Below, piece by piece: positions 15,557-24,063 of a stretch of DNA of 64,000 bases. The translations under genes and the position numbers were made by a program. The notes under the pieces were generated by a model that searched no databases, had not been told where the DNA came from, and saw nothing but the letters and a program-made list of their open reading frames with translations. The stretch's first letter is position 1. Every line of letters begins with the position of its first letter. The stretch is from Streptomyces sp. DH12 (lineage in GTDB: Bacteria > Actinomycetota > Actinomycetes > Streptomycetales > Streptomycetaceae), in NCBI RefSeq assembly GCF_020873895.1, contig NZ_JAHWGT010000006.1:1-64000 (forward strand). The letters run 5' to 3'.

Positions 15557-16386
15557 CCGAGTACCCCGACCTGTCGCGCCTCAGCGTGAACCAGATGACC
15601 GTCCGGCAGTTGTCGCTGCCGGAGCTGACCGAGGCGTGTGTCCGCCTGGGCGTCCCGGGTGTCGGCCTGTGGCGCGAACCGGTGCGGGAGTACGGCGTGG
15701 AGGCCGCCGCGAAGCTCGTCCGGGACGCCGGGCTGGCCGTCACGACGCTGTGCCGGGGCGGGTTCTTCACCACGGCGCAGGACCTGGACGACAACCGGGA
15801 GGCCGTGGACGAGGCGGCCGCGCTCGGCACGGACACCCTGGTGCTGGTCTCGGGCGGCCTGCCGCCGGGCGGCAGGGACCTGTCGGCGGCGCGTGAGCGG
15901 ATCGCGGCGGCCCTCGCCGTCCTCGCGCCGTACGCGGCCGAGCGGGGCGTCCGCCTCGCCGTCGAGCCGCTGCACCCGATGTACGCGGCGGACCGCTGCG
16001 CCGTGTCGACCCTGGACCAGGCGCTGGAGCTGGCGGCGCCGTTCCCGGCGTCGCAGGTGGGCGTGGTCGTGGACACGTACCACGTGTGGTGGGACGACCG
16101 GGCTCCGGCGGCGGTGGCGCGGGCGGGCGCGGAGGGGCGCATCCACTCCTTCCAGCTCGCCGACTGGACGACGCCGCTGCCGGCCGGCGTCCTGACCGGC
16201 CGGGGGCAGCTCGGCGAGGGCGTGATCGACCTGCGCGGCTGGTACGAGCGGGTCGGCGCGGCCGGTTACACCGGGCCGGTGGAGGTGGAGCTGTTCAACG
16301 ACGCGCTGTGGGAGAGGGACGGGCGGGAGGTGCTGGAGGAGACGGTCCGGGGGTACGTCCGCCACGTCCTGCGGCCGGACGGGTAG
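15553..16386 (+). CDS. Sugar phosphate isomerase/epimerase, TIM barrel
   Basis: 277 residues from GTG 15553, overlapping the DUF993 stop by 4 bases. The AP-endonuclease-2-type barrel is shown by SVNQMTVRQLSL, GVGLWREP, VRLAVEPLHPM (Glu ligand), VGVVVDTYHVWWD (Asp and His ligands) and GPVEVELFND near the C-terminus. Expected to isomerise or epimerise a keto-sugar, or to dehydrate an inositol derivative, as the third step of the LacI-controlled operon. It differs clearly from the unlinked relative at 9815-10597. Confidence 0.85.
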   Translation: MTEYPDLSRLSVNQMTVRQLSLPELTEACVRLGVPGVGLWREPVREYGVEAAAKLVRDAGLAVTTLCRGGFFTTAQDLDDNREAVDEAAALGTDTLVLVSGGLPPGGRDLSAARERIAAALAVLAPYAAERGVRLAVEPLHPMYAADRCAVSTLDQALELAAPFPASQVGVVVDTYHVWWDDRAPAAVARAGAEGRIHSFQLADWTTPLPAGVLTGRGQLGEGVIDLRGWYERVGAAGYTGPVEVELFNDALWERDGREVLEETVRGYVRHVLRPDG

Positions 16387-16489
16387 CGGCCGGGGCGCTC
16401 CGCCCCGCGCGGACCTCCGCCGCGCCCTGCCAACGGCCTTGTCCACAGGGCGCGGCGGCGTGTCGGCGCCTCCCGGTAGCGTCGGAGCC

Positions 16490-18721
16490 ATGTCCCGACT
16501 GGCGGTGGTGGAAGGCGTCCTGGAACGGATCACGTACAGCAACGAGGACACCGGCTACACGGTCGCCCGGGTCGACACCGGGCGCGGCGGCGGCGAGCTG
16601 CTGACGGTCGTCGGCTCGCTGCTCGGCGCCCAGCCGGGGGAGTCGCTGCGGATGGAGGGCCGCTGGGGGTCGCATCCCCAGTACGGGCGGCAGTTCACGG
16701 TCGACAACTACACGACGGTCCTGCCCGCCACCGTCCAGGGCATCCGCCGCTACCTGGGCTCCGGGCTGGTCAAGGGGATCGGCCCGGTCTTCGCCGACCG
16801 CATCACGGAGCACTTCGGCCTGGAGACCCTGGACGTCCTGGAGGAGTCGCCCGAGCGGCTGATCGAGGTCCCGGGTCTGGGGCCCAAGCGCACCAGGAAC
16901 ATCACGGCCGCCTGGGAGGAGCAGAAGGCCATCAAGGAGGTGATGGTCTTCCTCCAGGGCGTGGGCGTGTCCACCTCGATCGCGGTGCGGATCTACAAGA
17001 AGTACGGCGACGCGTCGATCTCCGTGGTGCGCGGCCGGCCGTACCGGCTCGCGGCGGACGTGTGGGGCATCGGCTTCCTCACGGCGGACCGCATCGCGCA
17101 CGCCGTGGGCATCCCGCACGACAGCCCGGACCGGGTGAAGGCCGGGCTGCGGTTCGCCCTGTCCCAGTCCTCGGACCAGGGGCACTGCTTCCTGCCGGAG
17201 GAGCGGCTCATCGCCGACGCCGTGAAGCTGCTCCAGGTGGACACGGGGCTCGTCATCGACTGCCTGGCGGAGCTGGCGGCGGACGGGGAGGAGGGCGGGG
17301 TGGTGCGGGAGCGCGTGCCGGGGCCGGACGGGGAGCTGGTGACGGGTGTGTACCTGCTGCCGTTCCACCGGGCGGAGACGTCGCTCGCCGCGCAGGTGGT
17401 GCGGCTGCTGCGGGCGGAGGAGGACCGGCTGCCGGCCTTCCGGGACGTCTCCTGGGACAGGGCCCTGGCGTGGCTCGCGGACCGTACGGGGGTGCGGCTG
17501 GCGCCGGAGCAGGAGGCGGCGGTGCGGCTCGCGCTCACCCGGAAGGTCGCCGTCCTGACGGGTGGGCCGGGGTGCGGCAAGTCGTTCACCGTCCGGTCGA
17601 TCGTCGAGCTGGCGCGGGCGAAGGCGGCGAAGGTGGTGCTGGCCGCGCCGACGGGCCGGGCCGCCAAGCGGCTGGCGGAGCTGACCGGGGCGGAGGCGTC
17701 CACGGTGCACCGGCTGCTGGAGCTGAAGCCGGGGGGTGAGGCGGCGTACGACCGGGAGCGGCCGCTCGACGCGGACCTGGTGGTGGTGGACGAGGCGTCG
17801 ATGCTGGACGTGCTGTTGGCGAACAAGCTGGTCAGGGCGGTCGCGCCGGGCGCGCACCTGCTGCTGGTGGGGGACGTGGACCAGCTGCCCAGCGTCGGTG
17901 CGGGGCAGGTGCTGGGCGATCTGCTGGCGCCGGGCGGTCCGGTGCCGGCGGTCCGGCTGACGCGGATCTTCCGGCAGGCCCGGCAGTCGGGCGTGGTCAC
18001 CAACGCCCACCGGATCAACGCCGGGGAGCATCCGCTGACGACCGGCCTGGCGGACTTCTTCCTGTTCGTCGCGGAGGACACGGAGGAGGCGGGGCGGCTC
18101 ACCGTGGACGTCGCGGCCCGGCGGGTGCCGGTGAGGTTCGGTCTCGACCCGCGCCGGGACGTGCAGGTCCTGGCGCCGACGCACCGGGGCCCGGCGGGTG
18201 CGTCCACGTTGAACGGGCTGCTCCAGCAGGCCGTCACGCCGGCCCGGCCGGGGCTGCCGGAGAAGCGCTTCGGGGGCCGCGTCTTCCGCGTCGGGGACAA
18301 GGTGACCCAGGTCCGCAACAACTACGACAAGGGGCGCAACGGCGTCTTCAACGGCACGGTGGGGGTGGTCACCGCGCTGGACGCGGACGAGCAGCGGTTG
18401 ACGGTGCTGACCGACGAGGACGAGGAGGTCGCCTACGACTTCGACGAGCTGGACGAGCTGGCACACGCGTACGCGGTGACCATCCACCGGTCGCAGGGCA
18501 GCGAGTACCCGGCGGTGGTGATCCCCGTCACCACCAGTGCCTGGACCATGCTCCAGCGCAACCTGCTGTACACGGCCGTCACCCGGGCGCGGAAGCTGGT
18601 CGTCCTCGTCGGCTCGCGCAGGGCGATCGGCCAGGCGGTGCGGACCGTTTCCGCCGGTCGGCGCTTTACCGCACTGGGTCACCGACTGACAGGAGGACGT
18701 CCGGTGGGAAACATCACCTAG
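16490..18721 (+). CDS. recD2: RecD2-type ATP-dependent DNA helicase
   Basis: 743 residues; start at ATG 16490 (GGAG 5 bases upstream). The N-terminal ~190 residues hold the RecD2 extension (LERITYSNEDTGYTVARV, then a helix-hairpin-helix region around PGLGPKRTRNI). The SF1B helicase core follows: Walker A GGPGCGKS near residue 358, motif II VVVDEASM near 431, GDVDQLPSVGAG (motif III), and IHRSQGSEYPAVV near 664 (motif V region). Unlike RecBCD RecD it works without RecB/RecC. It unwinds DNA 5' to 3' and is linked to repair and stress tolerance. Single gene upstream of citrate synthase. Confidence 0.93.
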   Translation: MSRLAVVEGVLERITYSNEDTGYTVARVDTGRGGGELLTVVGSLLGAQPGESLRMEGRWGSHPQYGRQFTVDNYTTVLPATVQGIRRYLGSGLVKGIGPVFADRITEHFGLETLDVLEESPERLIEVPGLGPKRTRNITAAWEEQKAIKEVMVFLQGVGVSTSIAVRIYKKYGDASISVVRGRPYRLAADVWGIGFLTADRIAHAVGIPHDSPDRVKAGLRFALSQSSDQGHCFLPEERLIADAVKLLQVDTGLVIDCLAELAADGEEGGVVRERVPGPDGELVTGVYLLPFHRAETSLAAQVVRLLRAEEDRLPAFRDVSWDRALAWLADRTGVRLAPEQEAAVRLALTRKVAVLTGGPGCGKSFTVRSIVELARAKAAKVVLAAPTGRAAKRLAELTGAEASTVHRLLELKPGGEAAYDRERPLDADLVVVDEASMLDVLLANKLVRAVAPGAHLLLVGDVDQLPSVGAGQVLGDLLAPGGPVPAVRLTRIFRQARQSGVVTNAHRINAGEHPLTTGLADFFLFVAEDTEEAGRLTVDVAARRVPVRFGLDPRRDVQVLAPTHRGPAGASTLNGLLQQAVTPARPGLPEKRFGGRVFRVGDKVTQVRNNYDKGRNGVFNGTVGVVTALDADEQRLTVLTDEDEEVAYDFDELDELAHAYAVTIHRSQGSEYPAVVIPVTTSAWTMLQRNLLYTAVTRARKLVVLVGSRRAIGQAVRTVSAGRRFTALGHRLTGGRPVGNIT

Positions 18722-18760
18722 GACTTTCGGAACCGGGGCGAAGGGGGCAGTATGAGCAGG

Positions 18761-18789
18761 TTGACGGCACTCAGTGCCGCCAATAGGCC
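18761..18789 (+). promoter_or_regulatory. Candidate citrate synthase promoter with operator-like palindrome in the spacer
   Basis: ttgacg at 18761-18766 and taggcc at 18784-18789 are 17 bases apart, a fair housekeeping-sigma promoter upstream of the citrate synthase start. The spacer holds a perfect 7-bp palindrome with one central base, cggcactcagtgccg (18765-18779), which overlaps the -35 end. A repressor bound there would block RNA polymerase. Confidence 0.5.
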
Positions 18790-18888
18790 CAATGGTCGAC
18801 CCCGAGTGCACTCTGCTGAGCCAAGTGGGGGATGGTAGAGACAGTCAGGGCACCTCGAAGAAGAGGCACAACGTCGGTGAGGGATGAC

Positions 18889-20178
18889 GTGAGCGACAAC
18901 TCTGTAGTACTGCGGTACGCGGACGGTGAGTACACCTACCCGGTGGTCGGGAGCACCGTCGGTGACAAGGGCTTCGACATCGGGAAGCTCCGCGCGCAGA
19001 CGGGTCTGGTGACGCTGGACAGCGGCTACGGCAACACGGCCGCGTACAAATCGGCGATCACCTATCTGGACGGCGAGCAGGGCATCCTGCGCTACCGCGG
19101 CTACCCCATCGAGCAGCTCGCGGAGAGCTCCACCTTCCTGGAGGTGGCGTACCTGCTGATCAACGGGGAGCTGCCGAAGGCCGGCGAGCTGGACACCTTC
19201 ACCAACGAGATCACGCAGCACACCCTGCTGCACGAGGACGTGAAGCGGTTCTTCGACGGCTTCCCGCGCGACGCCCACCCGATGGCGATGCTGTCCTCCG
19301 TGGTGAGCGCCCTGTCGACGTTCTACCAGGACAGCCACAACCCGTTCGACGAGAAGCAGCGCCACCTCTCGACGATCCGGCTGCTCGCGAAGCTGCCGAC
19401 CATCGCGGCCTACGCGTACAAGAAGTCGATCGGCCACCCGTTCGTCTACCCGCGCAACGACCTGTCGTACGTCGAGAACTTCCTGCGCATGACGTTCTCC
19501 GTGCCGGCGCAGGAGTACGAGCTGGACCCGGTCGTCGTCTCGGCGCTCGACAAGCTGCTGATCCTCCACGCGGACCACGAGCAGAACTGCTCGACGTCCA
19601 CGGTCCGCCTGGTGGGCTCCTCGCAGGCGAACATGTTCGCCTCGATCTCCGCCGGCATCTCCGCCCTGTGGGGCCCGCTGCACGGCGGTGCCAACCAGTC
19701 GGTGCTGGAGATGCTGGAGGGCATCCAGGCCAACGGCGGTGACGTCGACTCCTTCATCCGCAAGGTGAAGAACAAGGAGGACGGCGTCCGCCTGATGGGC
19801 TTCGGGCACCGGGTCTACAAGAGCTTCGACCCCCGCGCGAAGATCATCAAGGCGGCGGCGCACGATGTGCTGTCGGCGCTCGGCAAGTCCGACGAGCTGC
19901 TCGACATCGCCCTCAAGCTGGAGGAGCACGCGCTCGCCGACGACTACTTCGTCTCGCGCAACCTCTACCCGAACGTCGACTTCTACACCGGTCTGATCTA
20001 CCGGGCCATGGGCTTCCCGACCGAGATGTTCACGGTCCTGTTCGCCCTCGGCCGCCTGCCGGGCTGGATCGCCCAGTGGCACGAGATGATCAAGGAGCCG
20101 GGTTCCCGCATCGGCCGTCCGCGCCAGATCTACACCGGTGAGGTCCTGCGCGACTTCGTCCCGGTCGAGGGCCGCTGA
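18889..20178 (+). CDS. citA: Citrate synthase
   Basis: 429 residues, type II-length bacterial citrate synthase, which condenses acetyl-CoA and oxaloacetate to citrate in the TCA cycle. The start is GTG 18889, where the protein begins like streptomycete citrate synthases (SDNSVVLRYADGEYTYPV), with GGTGAGG upstream; an upstream in-frame ATG would add 19 unrelated residues. Catalytic regions: GPLHGGAN (His), GFGHRVYK (His) and LYPNVDFYTG (Asp). The N-terminal domain with its small strands (to about residue 60) fits the NADH-sensitive/hexameric group, but regulation cannot be read from sequence alone. A strong terminator follows at 20255. Confidence 0.95.
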   Translation: MSDNSVVLRYADGEYTYPVVGSTVGDKGFDIGKLRAQTGLVTLDSGYGNTAAYKSAITYLDGEQGILRYRGYPIEQLAESSTFLEVAYLLINGELPKAGELDTFTNEITQHTLLHEDVKRFFDGFPRDAHPMAMLSSVVSALSTFYQDSHNPFDEKQRHLSTIRLLAKLPTIAAYAYKKSIGHPFVYPRNDLSYVENFLRMTFSVPAQEYELDPVVVSALDKLLILHADHEQNCSTSTVRLVGSSQANMFASISAGISALWGPLHGGANQSVLEMLEGIQANGGDVDSFIRKVKNKEDGVRLMGFGHRVYKSFDPRAKIIKAAAHDVLSALGKSDELLDIALKLEEHALADDYFVSRNLYPNVDFYTGLIYRAMGFPTEMFTVLFALGRLPGWIAQWHEMIKEPGSRIGRPRQIYTGEVLRDFVPVEGR

Positions 20179-20254
20179 CGCCGTCCCCGTCGGGCCGCCC
20201 CCCGGGCTGACCCGCGAGGCCGCCCGGCCGCGTGCGCGCGGCCGGTGCCGGTAC

Positions 20255-20309
20255 GGGAAAGCGCCCCGCCCGCCGATCCCCCCACGGGTCGGTGAGCGGG
20301 GCGCTTCCC
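20255..20309 (+). terminator. Terminator of citrate synthase gene
   Basis: GGGAAAGCGCCCCGC (20255-20269) pairs with GCGGGGCGCTTCCC (20296-20309) with a single bulged A, followed by atttcc. It lies 77 bases after the citA stop. Confidence 0.75.
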
Positions 20310-20642
20310 ATTTCCCCGGTGCGGATTCCCCCCACGGGATCCGGCCCGGGCGTCTGCCGGTGTGCCCGGCAGAAGCTCGCGTGCGATCTGCCGGGGTACG
20401 CACGGACGGGAGGGCCGCTCAAAGCTCCCCGGTTGCGCGTGCCCCGGCCAACGCTTGCCTGGGACGTCCCCCAAGACATCCCATGAACGTCCCCCAAGAC
20501 GTTCTCGGCATCGACCATTCAGACTCGCGAGCCGCCCGAATGGTTACCCCCAAATATCTGTGATCTAGGTCTCTTTGTGAAGGTCTGGTGAGTCACGTGA
20601 AGGTGAATTCACGTGAACGCCCGTTCCGGCGACACAGGCAGG
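20310..20642. other. Gene-free stretch with repeats and a dyad
   Basis: No convincing gene is seen between the citA terminator and the copZ terminator. It contains a 14-base direct repeat acgtcccccaagac at 20464-20477 and 20487-20500 (23-base period) and a perfect inverted repeat tcacgtgaa-ggtgaa-ttcacgtga at 20593-20616. The part 20520-20600 is unusually AT-rich for this genome, as promoters and small RNA genes are. Short GTG-started frames here (e.g. from 20613) lack ribosome sites. Confidence 0.5.
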
Positions 20643-20680
20643 ACGGGCCGTACCACGGCATTTGTCGCGGTACGGCCCGT
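20643..20680 (-). terminator. Terminator of copZ
   Basis: A perfect 12-bp stem (acgggccgtacc at 20643-20654, ggtacggcccgt at 20669-20680) with a 14-base loop lies 36 bases downstream of the copZ stop on the minus strand. Confidence 0.7.
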
Positions 20681-20715
20681 ACGGGTGTGCGGCGGGGCGG
20701 TGCGGCGCCGGGGGC

Positions 20716-20964
20716 TCAGACCGTGCCGAGCAGCTCGTAGCCGGCCTCGTCCACGGCGGCCCGGACGGCCTCCTCGTCCAGCGGCGCCCGCGAGACGACG
20801 GTGACCTTGCCGGTGGAGGCGGCGGCCTGCACCGAGGTCACGCCGTCGAGGGCGGAGAGCTCCTGGGAGACGGCCCCCTCGCAGTGGCCGCAGGTCATGC
20901 CCTTGACCTCGTACACGGTCGTCACGGCGGGGGCCTGCTCGTCCTTCGTCGTCTCGGCGGTCAT
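20716..20964 (-). CDS. copZ: CopZ-like copper chaperone (HMA domain)
   Basis: 82 residues with one heavy-metal-associated domain. GMTCGHC (residues 22-28) is the CxxC Cu(I) site and the fold spans about residues 15-80 with the usual beta-alpha-beta pattern ending in GYELLGTV. It binds Cu(I) in the cytoplasm and hands it to a CopA ATPase or to the CsoR sensor. In many streptomycetes a CopA gene is next to it; none is in this window near it. A CsoR-type box lies 88 bases upstream of the start, which suggests copper-induced expression. Confidence 0.92.
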   Translation of the reverse strand: MTAETTKDEQAPAVTTVYEVKGMTCGHCEGAVSQELSALDGVTSVQAAASTGKVTVVSRAPLDEEAVRAAVDEAGYELLGTV

Positions 20965-21051
20965 GGTGGTTCTCCTCTGCGACGTGGTGGCGGTGCGGTG
21001 GTGCGGCGTTGCCTCCGGGGGCGGGGGTGCGCCCCGGTATGACGTCAGACT

Positions 21052-21068
21052 ATACCCCTAGGGGGTAT
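21052..21068. promoter_or_regulatory. CsoR-type copper operator
   Basis: atacccctagggggtat is a 17-bp G/C-tract dyad of the form TACCCC-N-GGGGTA, the known binding pattern of the copper sensor CsoR. It lies upstream of copZ on its strand and at the same time covers the stop codon of the upstream acetyltransferase gene (ending at 21058). Confidence 0.85.
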
Positions 21069-21657
21069 GGATTCCAGTGCTCGGGCCACGCTCCACGCGG
21101 CCTCGGTGCCGGTCCCACTCCGGCGCCAGGACCGCCATCCGCACCGCGTCGATCCATGCGCCGTCGTGCAGCAGAGCCTCCCGCGCCACCTCCTCCCGCA
21201 CGAAGCCGACGCGCTCGTAGACCCGCAGGGCGCGCGGGTTGAACGCGTACACCTCCAGGTGGACCCGGTGCAGTCCCAGCCGTTCGAAGGCGTACCCGAG
21301 GAGGAGACGGACGGCCTCCGTCCCCAGCCCGCGGTCGCGGCCGCGCGGCCCGACCGCGATCCGGAAGCCGCAACTGCGGTTCGGTCCGTCCCACTCGTGC
21401 AGGACCAGCTCGCCCACCAACTCCCCGGACGCCCGGTCCACCAGGCCGAGATCGAGGCGGTCGGTCTGCTCGGCGCGCGAGCCGTACCAGGCGCGCAACC
21501 GCTCGGCGCTCAGCGGCGGGTGGCCGGCGCTTCCGGTGAGCCGCGCCGTCTCCGGGTCGTCGATGACCTCCGCCATCGTCTCGGCGTCGGCGGCGGTGAG
21601 GGGGCGCAGGACCACCCGGTCGCCGGTGAGGGTCGGTTTGTGGGAGAAGTCGGTCAT
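21058..21657 (-). CDS. GNAT-family N-acetyltransferase (RimJ/RimL-like)
   Basis: 199 residues from ATG 21657; an upstream in-frame GTG at 21693 is possible and neither has a strong ribosome site. The GNAT fold is seen in VVLRPLTAADAETMAEV, then GELVGELVLHEWD, the acetyl-CoA loop (GRDRGLGTEAVRLLL) and YAFNPRALRVYERVGF, which is typical of RimJ/RimL-like acetyltransferases acting on protein N-termini or small amines. Its last codons and TAG overlap the CsoR box of copZ. The substrate is unknown. Confidence 0.8.
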   Translation of the reverse strand: MTDFSHKPTLTGDRVVLRPLTAADAETMAEVIDDPETARLTGSAGHPPLSAERLRAWYGSRAEQTDRLDLGLVDRASGELVGELVLHEWDGPNRSCGFRIAVGPRGRDRGLGTEAVRLLLGYAFERLGLHRVHLEVYAFNPRALRVYERVGFVREEVAREALLHDGAWIDAVRMAVLAPEWDRHRGRVERGPSTGIHTP

Positions 21658-21822
21658 GGCGTGATCGAAGACGACCGGACGGTGTGCCCGCAACGGGAAT
21701 GCGGCTCGGCGGGCCGCCCGCCGTCGGTGACCGGTGGTGCGGGGCGCGGGGTGCGGGCCGCGAGTGCGGGGGCGGGGTGCCTCGCCCGCCCGGGGCGCGG
21801 GGGCGCCGGGCGGGCGGTGGGG

Positions 21823-22020
21823 TCAGTCGCCGCGCGCCCGGTTCCCCGGTCGCCTGGCCACCCAGGCGCGGATGGTGTCCGCGTACCAGTAGGGCTTGCC
21901 GCCCTCCACGTGGTCCGGCTCGGGCAGCAACCCGTGCTTGCGGTACGAGCGGACGGTGTCCGGCTGCACCCTGATGTGCGCCGCGATCTCCTTGTACGAC
22001 CAGAGCCTTCTGTCCGTCAT
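21823..22020 (-). CDS. Small excisionase/MerR-like helix-turn-helix protein
   Basis: 65 residues from ATG 22020, with GGGAGG 10 bases upstream. The sequence LWSYKEIAAHIRVQPDTVRSYRKHGLLPEPD is a winged helix-turn-helix of the MerR/excisionase type, followed by YWYADTIRAWVARRPG, the usual end of AlpA/Xis-like domains. No sensor domain is present, so it binds DNA without a ligand domain of its own. No integrase or prophage genes are adjacent, so it is more likely a stand-alone regulator than part of an element. It faces away from mmsA. Confidence 0.75.
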   Translation of the reverse strand: MTDRRLWSYKEIAAHIRVQPDTVRSYRKHGLLPEPDHVEGGKPYWYADTIRAWVARRPGNRARGD

Positions 22021-22089
22021 CTCGGTGGTACCTCCCTGCGCGCGCCGCGGCGCGACCCGGGAGGGCCGTCGGGGGAGCCGCGGCGCGGA

Positions 22090-22103
22090 CTGGTGATCAC
22101 CAG
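22090..22103. promoter_or_regulatory. Perfect 14-bp palindrome, candidate operator
   Basis: ctggtgatcaccag is fully symmetric and lies in the 411-base gap (22021-22431) between the HTH gene and mmsA, which read away from each other. 70 bases separate it from the HTH gene's start. The rest of the gap shows no gene. Confidence 0.4.
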
Positions 22104-22431
22104 GGCTGTGCCCGCCCATGGACGGAGAGTGACCGACGGGGAGCAGGCTGTTGAACGCCTGTGACCGAACACCCGCGTAATGGAGACAAACGTGACGTGC
22201 GTGGCACCTCCCTGACGCGAAGCGGGTAGGGACCGGTCATGGTCCGGCGTTCCGCGCGCCGCCGACCGCACCCCGACCGCACCTCACCCCGATCGCGCCG
22301 CGCACCCGTCCCGGCGCCGCACACGTGTCTACGGCGACCCCCAAACGCCCGACACAGTGTCCGGCGCGCCGCCCGCGCCGGGCGTGGTGGGATCGGCCCG
22401 ACGCCGCCATCTGCGAAGGAGTACCCACGCC

Positions 22432-23934
22432 ATGACGAAGACCGTCCACCACTGGATCGGTGGCAAGACCGTCGAGGGCACGTCGGACCGCTGGGGCCCG
22501 GTCGCGAACCCGGCGACCGGCGAGGTCGGCACGCGCGTCGCGCTCGCCTCCGCCGGCGAGGTCGACGCGGCGGTGGCCGCCGCCCGTGCCGCGTACGCGA
22601 CCTGGGGCACCTCCTCGCTCGCGCAGCGCACCGCCGTCCTCTTCCGCTTCCGCGCGCTGCTGGACGCCCACCGCGACGAGATCGCCGCGATCATCACCGC
22701 CGAGCACGGCAAGGTGCACTCCGACGCGCTCGGCGAGGTCGCGCGCGGCCTGGAGATCGTGGAGCTGGCGTGCGGGATCACCACCCAGCTGAAGGGCGAG
22801 CTGTCCACCCAGGTGTCGCACCGGGTCGACGTCGCCTCGATCCGCCAGCCGCTCGGCGTGGTCGCCGGCATCAGCCCGTTCAACTTCCCCGCCATGGTGC
22901 CGATGTGGATGTTCCCGCTCGCCATCGCGTGCGGCAACACCTTCGTCCTCAAGCCCAGCGAGAAGGACCCGTCGGCCTCGCTCCGGCTGGCCGAGCTGTT
23001 CGCGGAGGCCGGGCTGCCCGACGGCGTCCTCAACGTCGTCCACGGCGACAAGGAGGCGGTCGACGCGCTGCTCGTCCACCCCGACGTCGCCGCCGTCTCC
23101 TTCGTCGGCTCCACGCCGATCGCCCGGTACGTCCACACCACCGCGACCGCGCACGGCAAGCGCGTCCAGGCGCTCGGCGGTGCGAAGAACCACATGCTGG
23201 TGCTCCCCGACGCCGACCTCGACGCCGCGGCCGACGCCGCGGTCTCCGCGGCCTACGGCTCCGCGGGCGAGCGGTGCATGGCGATCTCCGCGGTCGTCGC
23301 GGTGGGCTCCGTCGGCGACGCCCTCGTCGGGAAGATCCGCGAGCGCGCCGAGAAGATCAAGGTCGGCCCCGGTGACGACCCGGCCTCCGAGATGGGCCCG
23401 CTCGTCACCGCCGCCCACCGCGAGAAGGTCGCCTCGTACGTCACCGGCGCCGCCGCCGAGGGGTGCGAGGTCGTCCTCGACGGCACCGACTGCGCCGTGG
23501 AGGGGCACGAGGAGGGGTACTGGATGGGCCCCGCGCTGCTCGACAAGGTGCCCACCAGCGCCCGCGCCTACCAGGAGGAGATCTTCGGGCCCGTCCTGTG
23601 CGTGCTGCGCGCCGAGACCTACGAGGAGGGCCTCGCGCTCATCAACGCCTCGCCCTACGGCAACGGCGCGGCGGTCTTCACCCGGGACGGCGGCGCCGCC
23701 CGCCGCTTCCAGCTGGAGGCCGAGGCGGGGATGGTCGGCGTGAACGTTCCGATCCCGGTCCCCGTCGGCTACCACTCCTTCGGCGGCTGGAAGGACTCCC
23801 TCTTCGGGGACCACCACATCTACGGCAACGACGGGGTGCGCTTCTACACGCGCGGCAAGGTCGTCACGACCCGCTGGCCCGACCCGGCCGACGCGCCGGC
23901 CGGCGTCGACCTGGGCTTCCCCCGCAACCACTGA
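22432..23934 (+). CDS. mmsA: CoA-acylating methylmalonate-semialdehyde dehydrogenase
   Basis: 500 residues from ATG 22432 (GAAGGAG 8 bases upstream). The enzyme converts methylmalonate semialdehyde or malonate semialdehyde to propionyl-CoA or acetyl-CoA with NAD and CoA, in valine, thymine and inositol breakdown. Family marks: HHWIGGKTVEG at the N-terminus, VVAGISPFNFPAMVPMWM, GGAKNHMLVLPDAD, the catalytic Cys in GERCMAIS, EEIFGPVLCV and VPIPVPVGYHSFGGWK with the CoA-acylating subgroup residues. Full length. It is not next to other iol or mms genes, so the pathway is not shown by context. Confidence 0.93.
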   Translation: MTKTVHHWIGGKTVEGTSDRWGPVANPATGEVGTRVALASAGEVDAAVAAARAAYATWGTSSLAQRTAVLFRFRALLDAHRDEIAAIITAEHGKVHSDALGEVARGLEIVELACGITTQLKGELSTQVSHRVDVASIRQPLGVVAGISPFNFPAMVPMWMFPLAIACGNTFVLKPSEKDPSASLRLAELFAEAGLPDGVLNVVHGDKEAVDALLVHPDVAAVSFVGSTPIARYVHTTATAHGKRVQALGGAKNHMLVLPDADLDAAADAAVSAAYGSAGERCMAISAVVAVGSVGDALVGKIRERAEKIKVGPGDDPASEMGPLVTAAHREKVASYVTGAAAEGCEVVLDGTDCAVEGHEEGYWMGPALLDKVPTSARAYQEEIFGPVLCVLRAETYEEGLALINASPYGNGAAVFTRDGGAARRFQLEAEAGMVGVNVPIPVPVGYHSFGGWKDSLFGDHHIYGNDGVRFYTRGKVVTTRWPDPADAPAGVDLGFPRNH

Positions 23935-23963
23935 GACCGGCGCGCGGCGGCGGCCGGTCCGCG

Positions 23964-24057
23964 GCGGCGCGGACCGGCCCGACGGCGGCGGATCGGCCCG
24001 GCGGCGCGGACCGGCCCGGCGGCGGCGGATCGGCCCGGCGGCGGGGACCGGTCCGCC
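23964..24057. repeat. 37-bp tandem repeat, about 2.5 units
   Basis: Units 23964-24000 and 24001-24037 differ at one base; a third, partial unit follows. It fills the gap between the convergent mmsA and acetyltransferase genes and is made of GGCGG/GGACCGG blocks that can also fold into hairpins, so it may act in termination. Confidence 0.75.
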
Positions 24058-24063
24058 GCCGGG

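Noticed and set aside
20613-20804. Small Arg-rich open frame downstream of citA
   Set aside because: GTG start without ribosome site; overlaps the copZ terminator and the antisense of copZ.
21823-22020. Remnant of an integrated element (excisionase)
   Set aside because: No integrase, att-like repeat or tRNA gene in the surroundings.
22237-23931. Long antisense frame opposite mmsA
   Set aside because: mmsA matches a well-known enzyme along its full length with correct motifs; the antisense frame has none.
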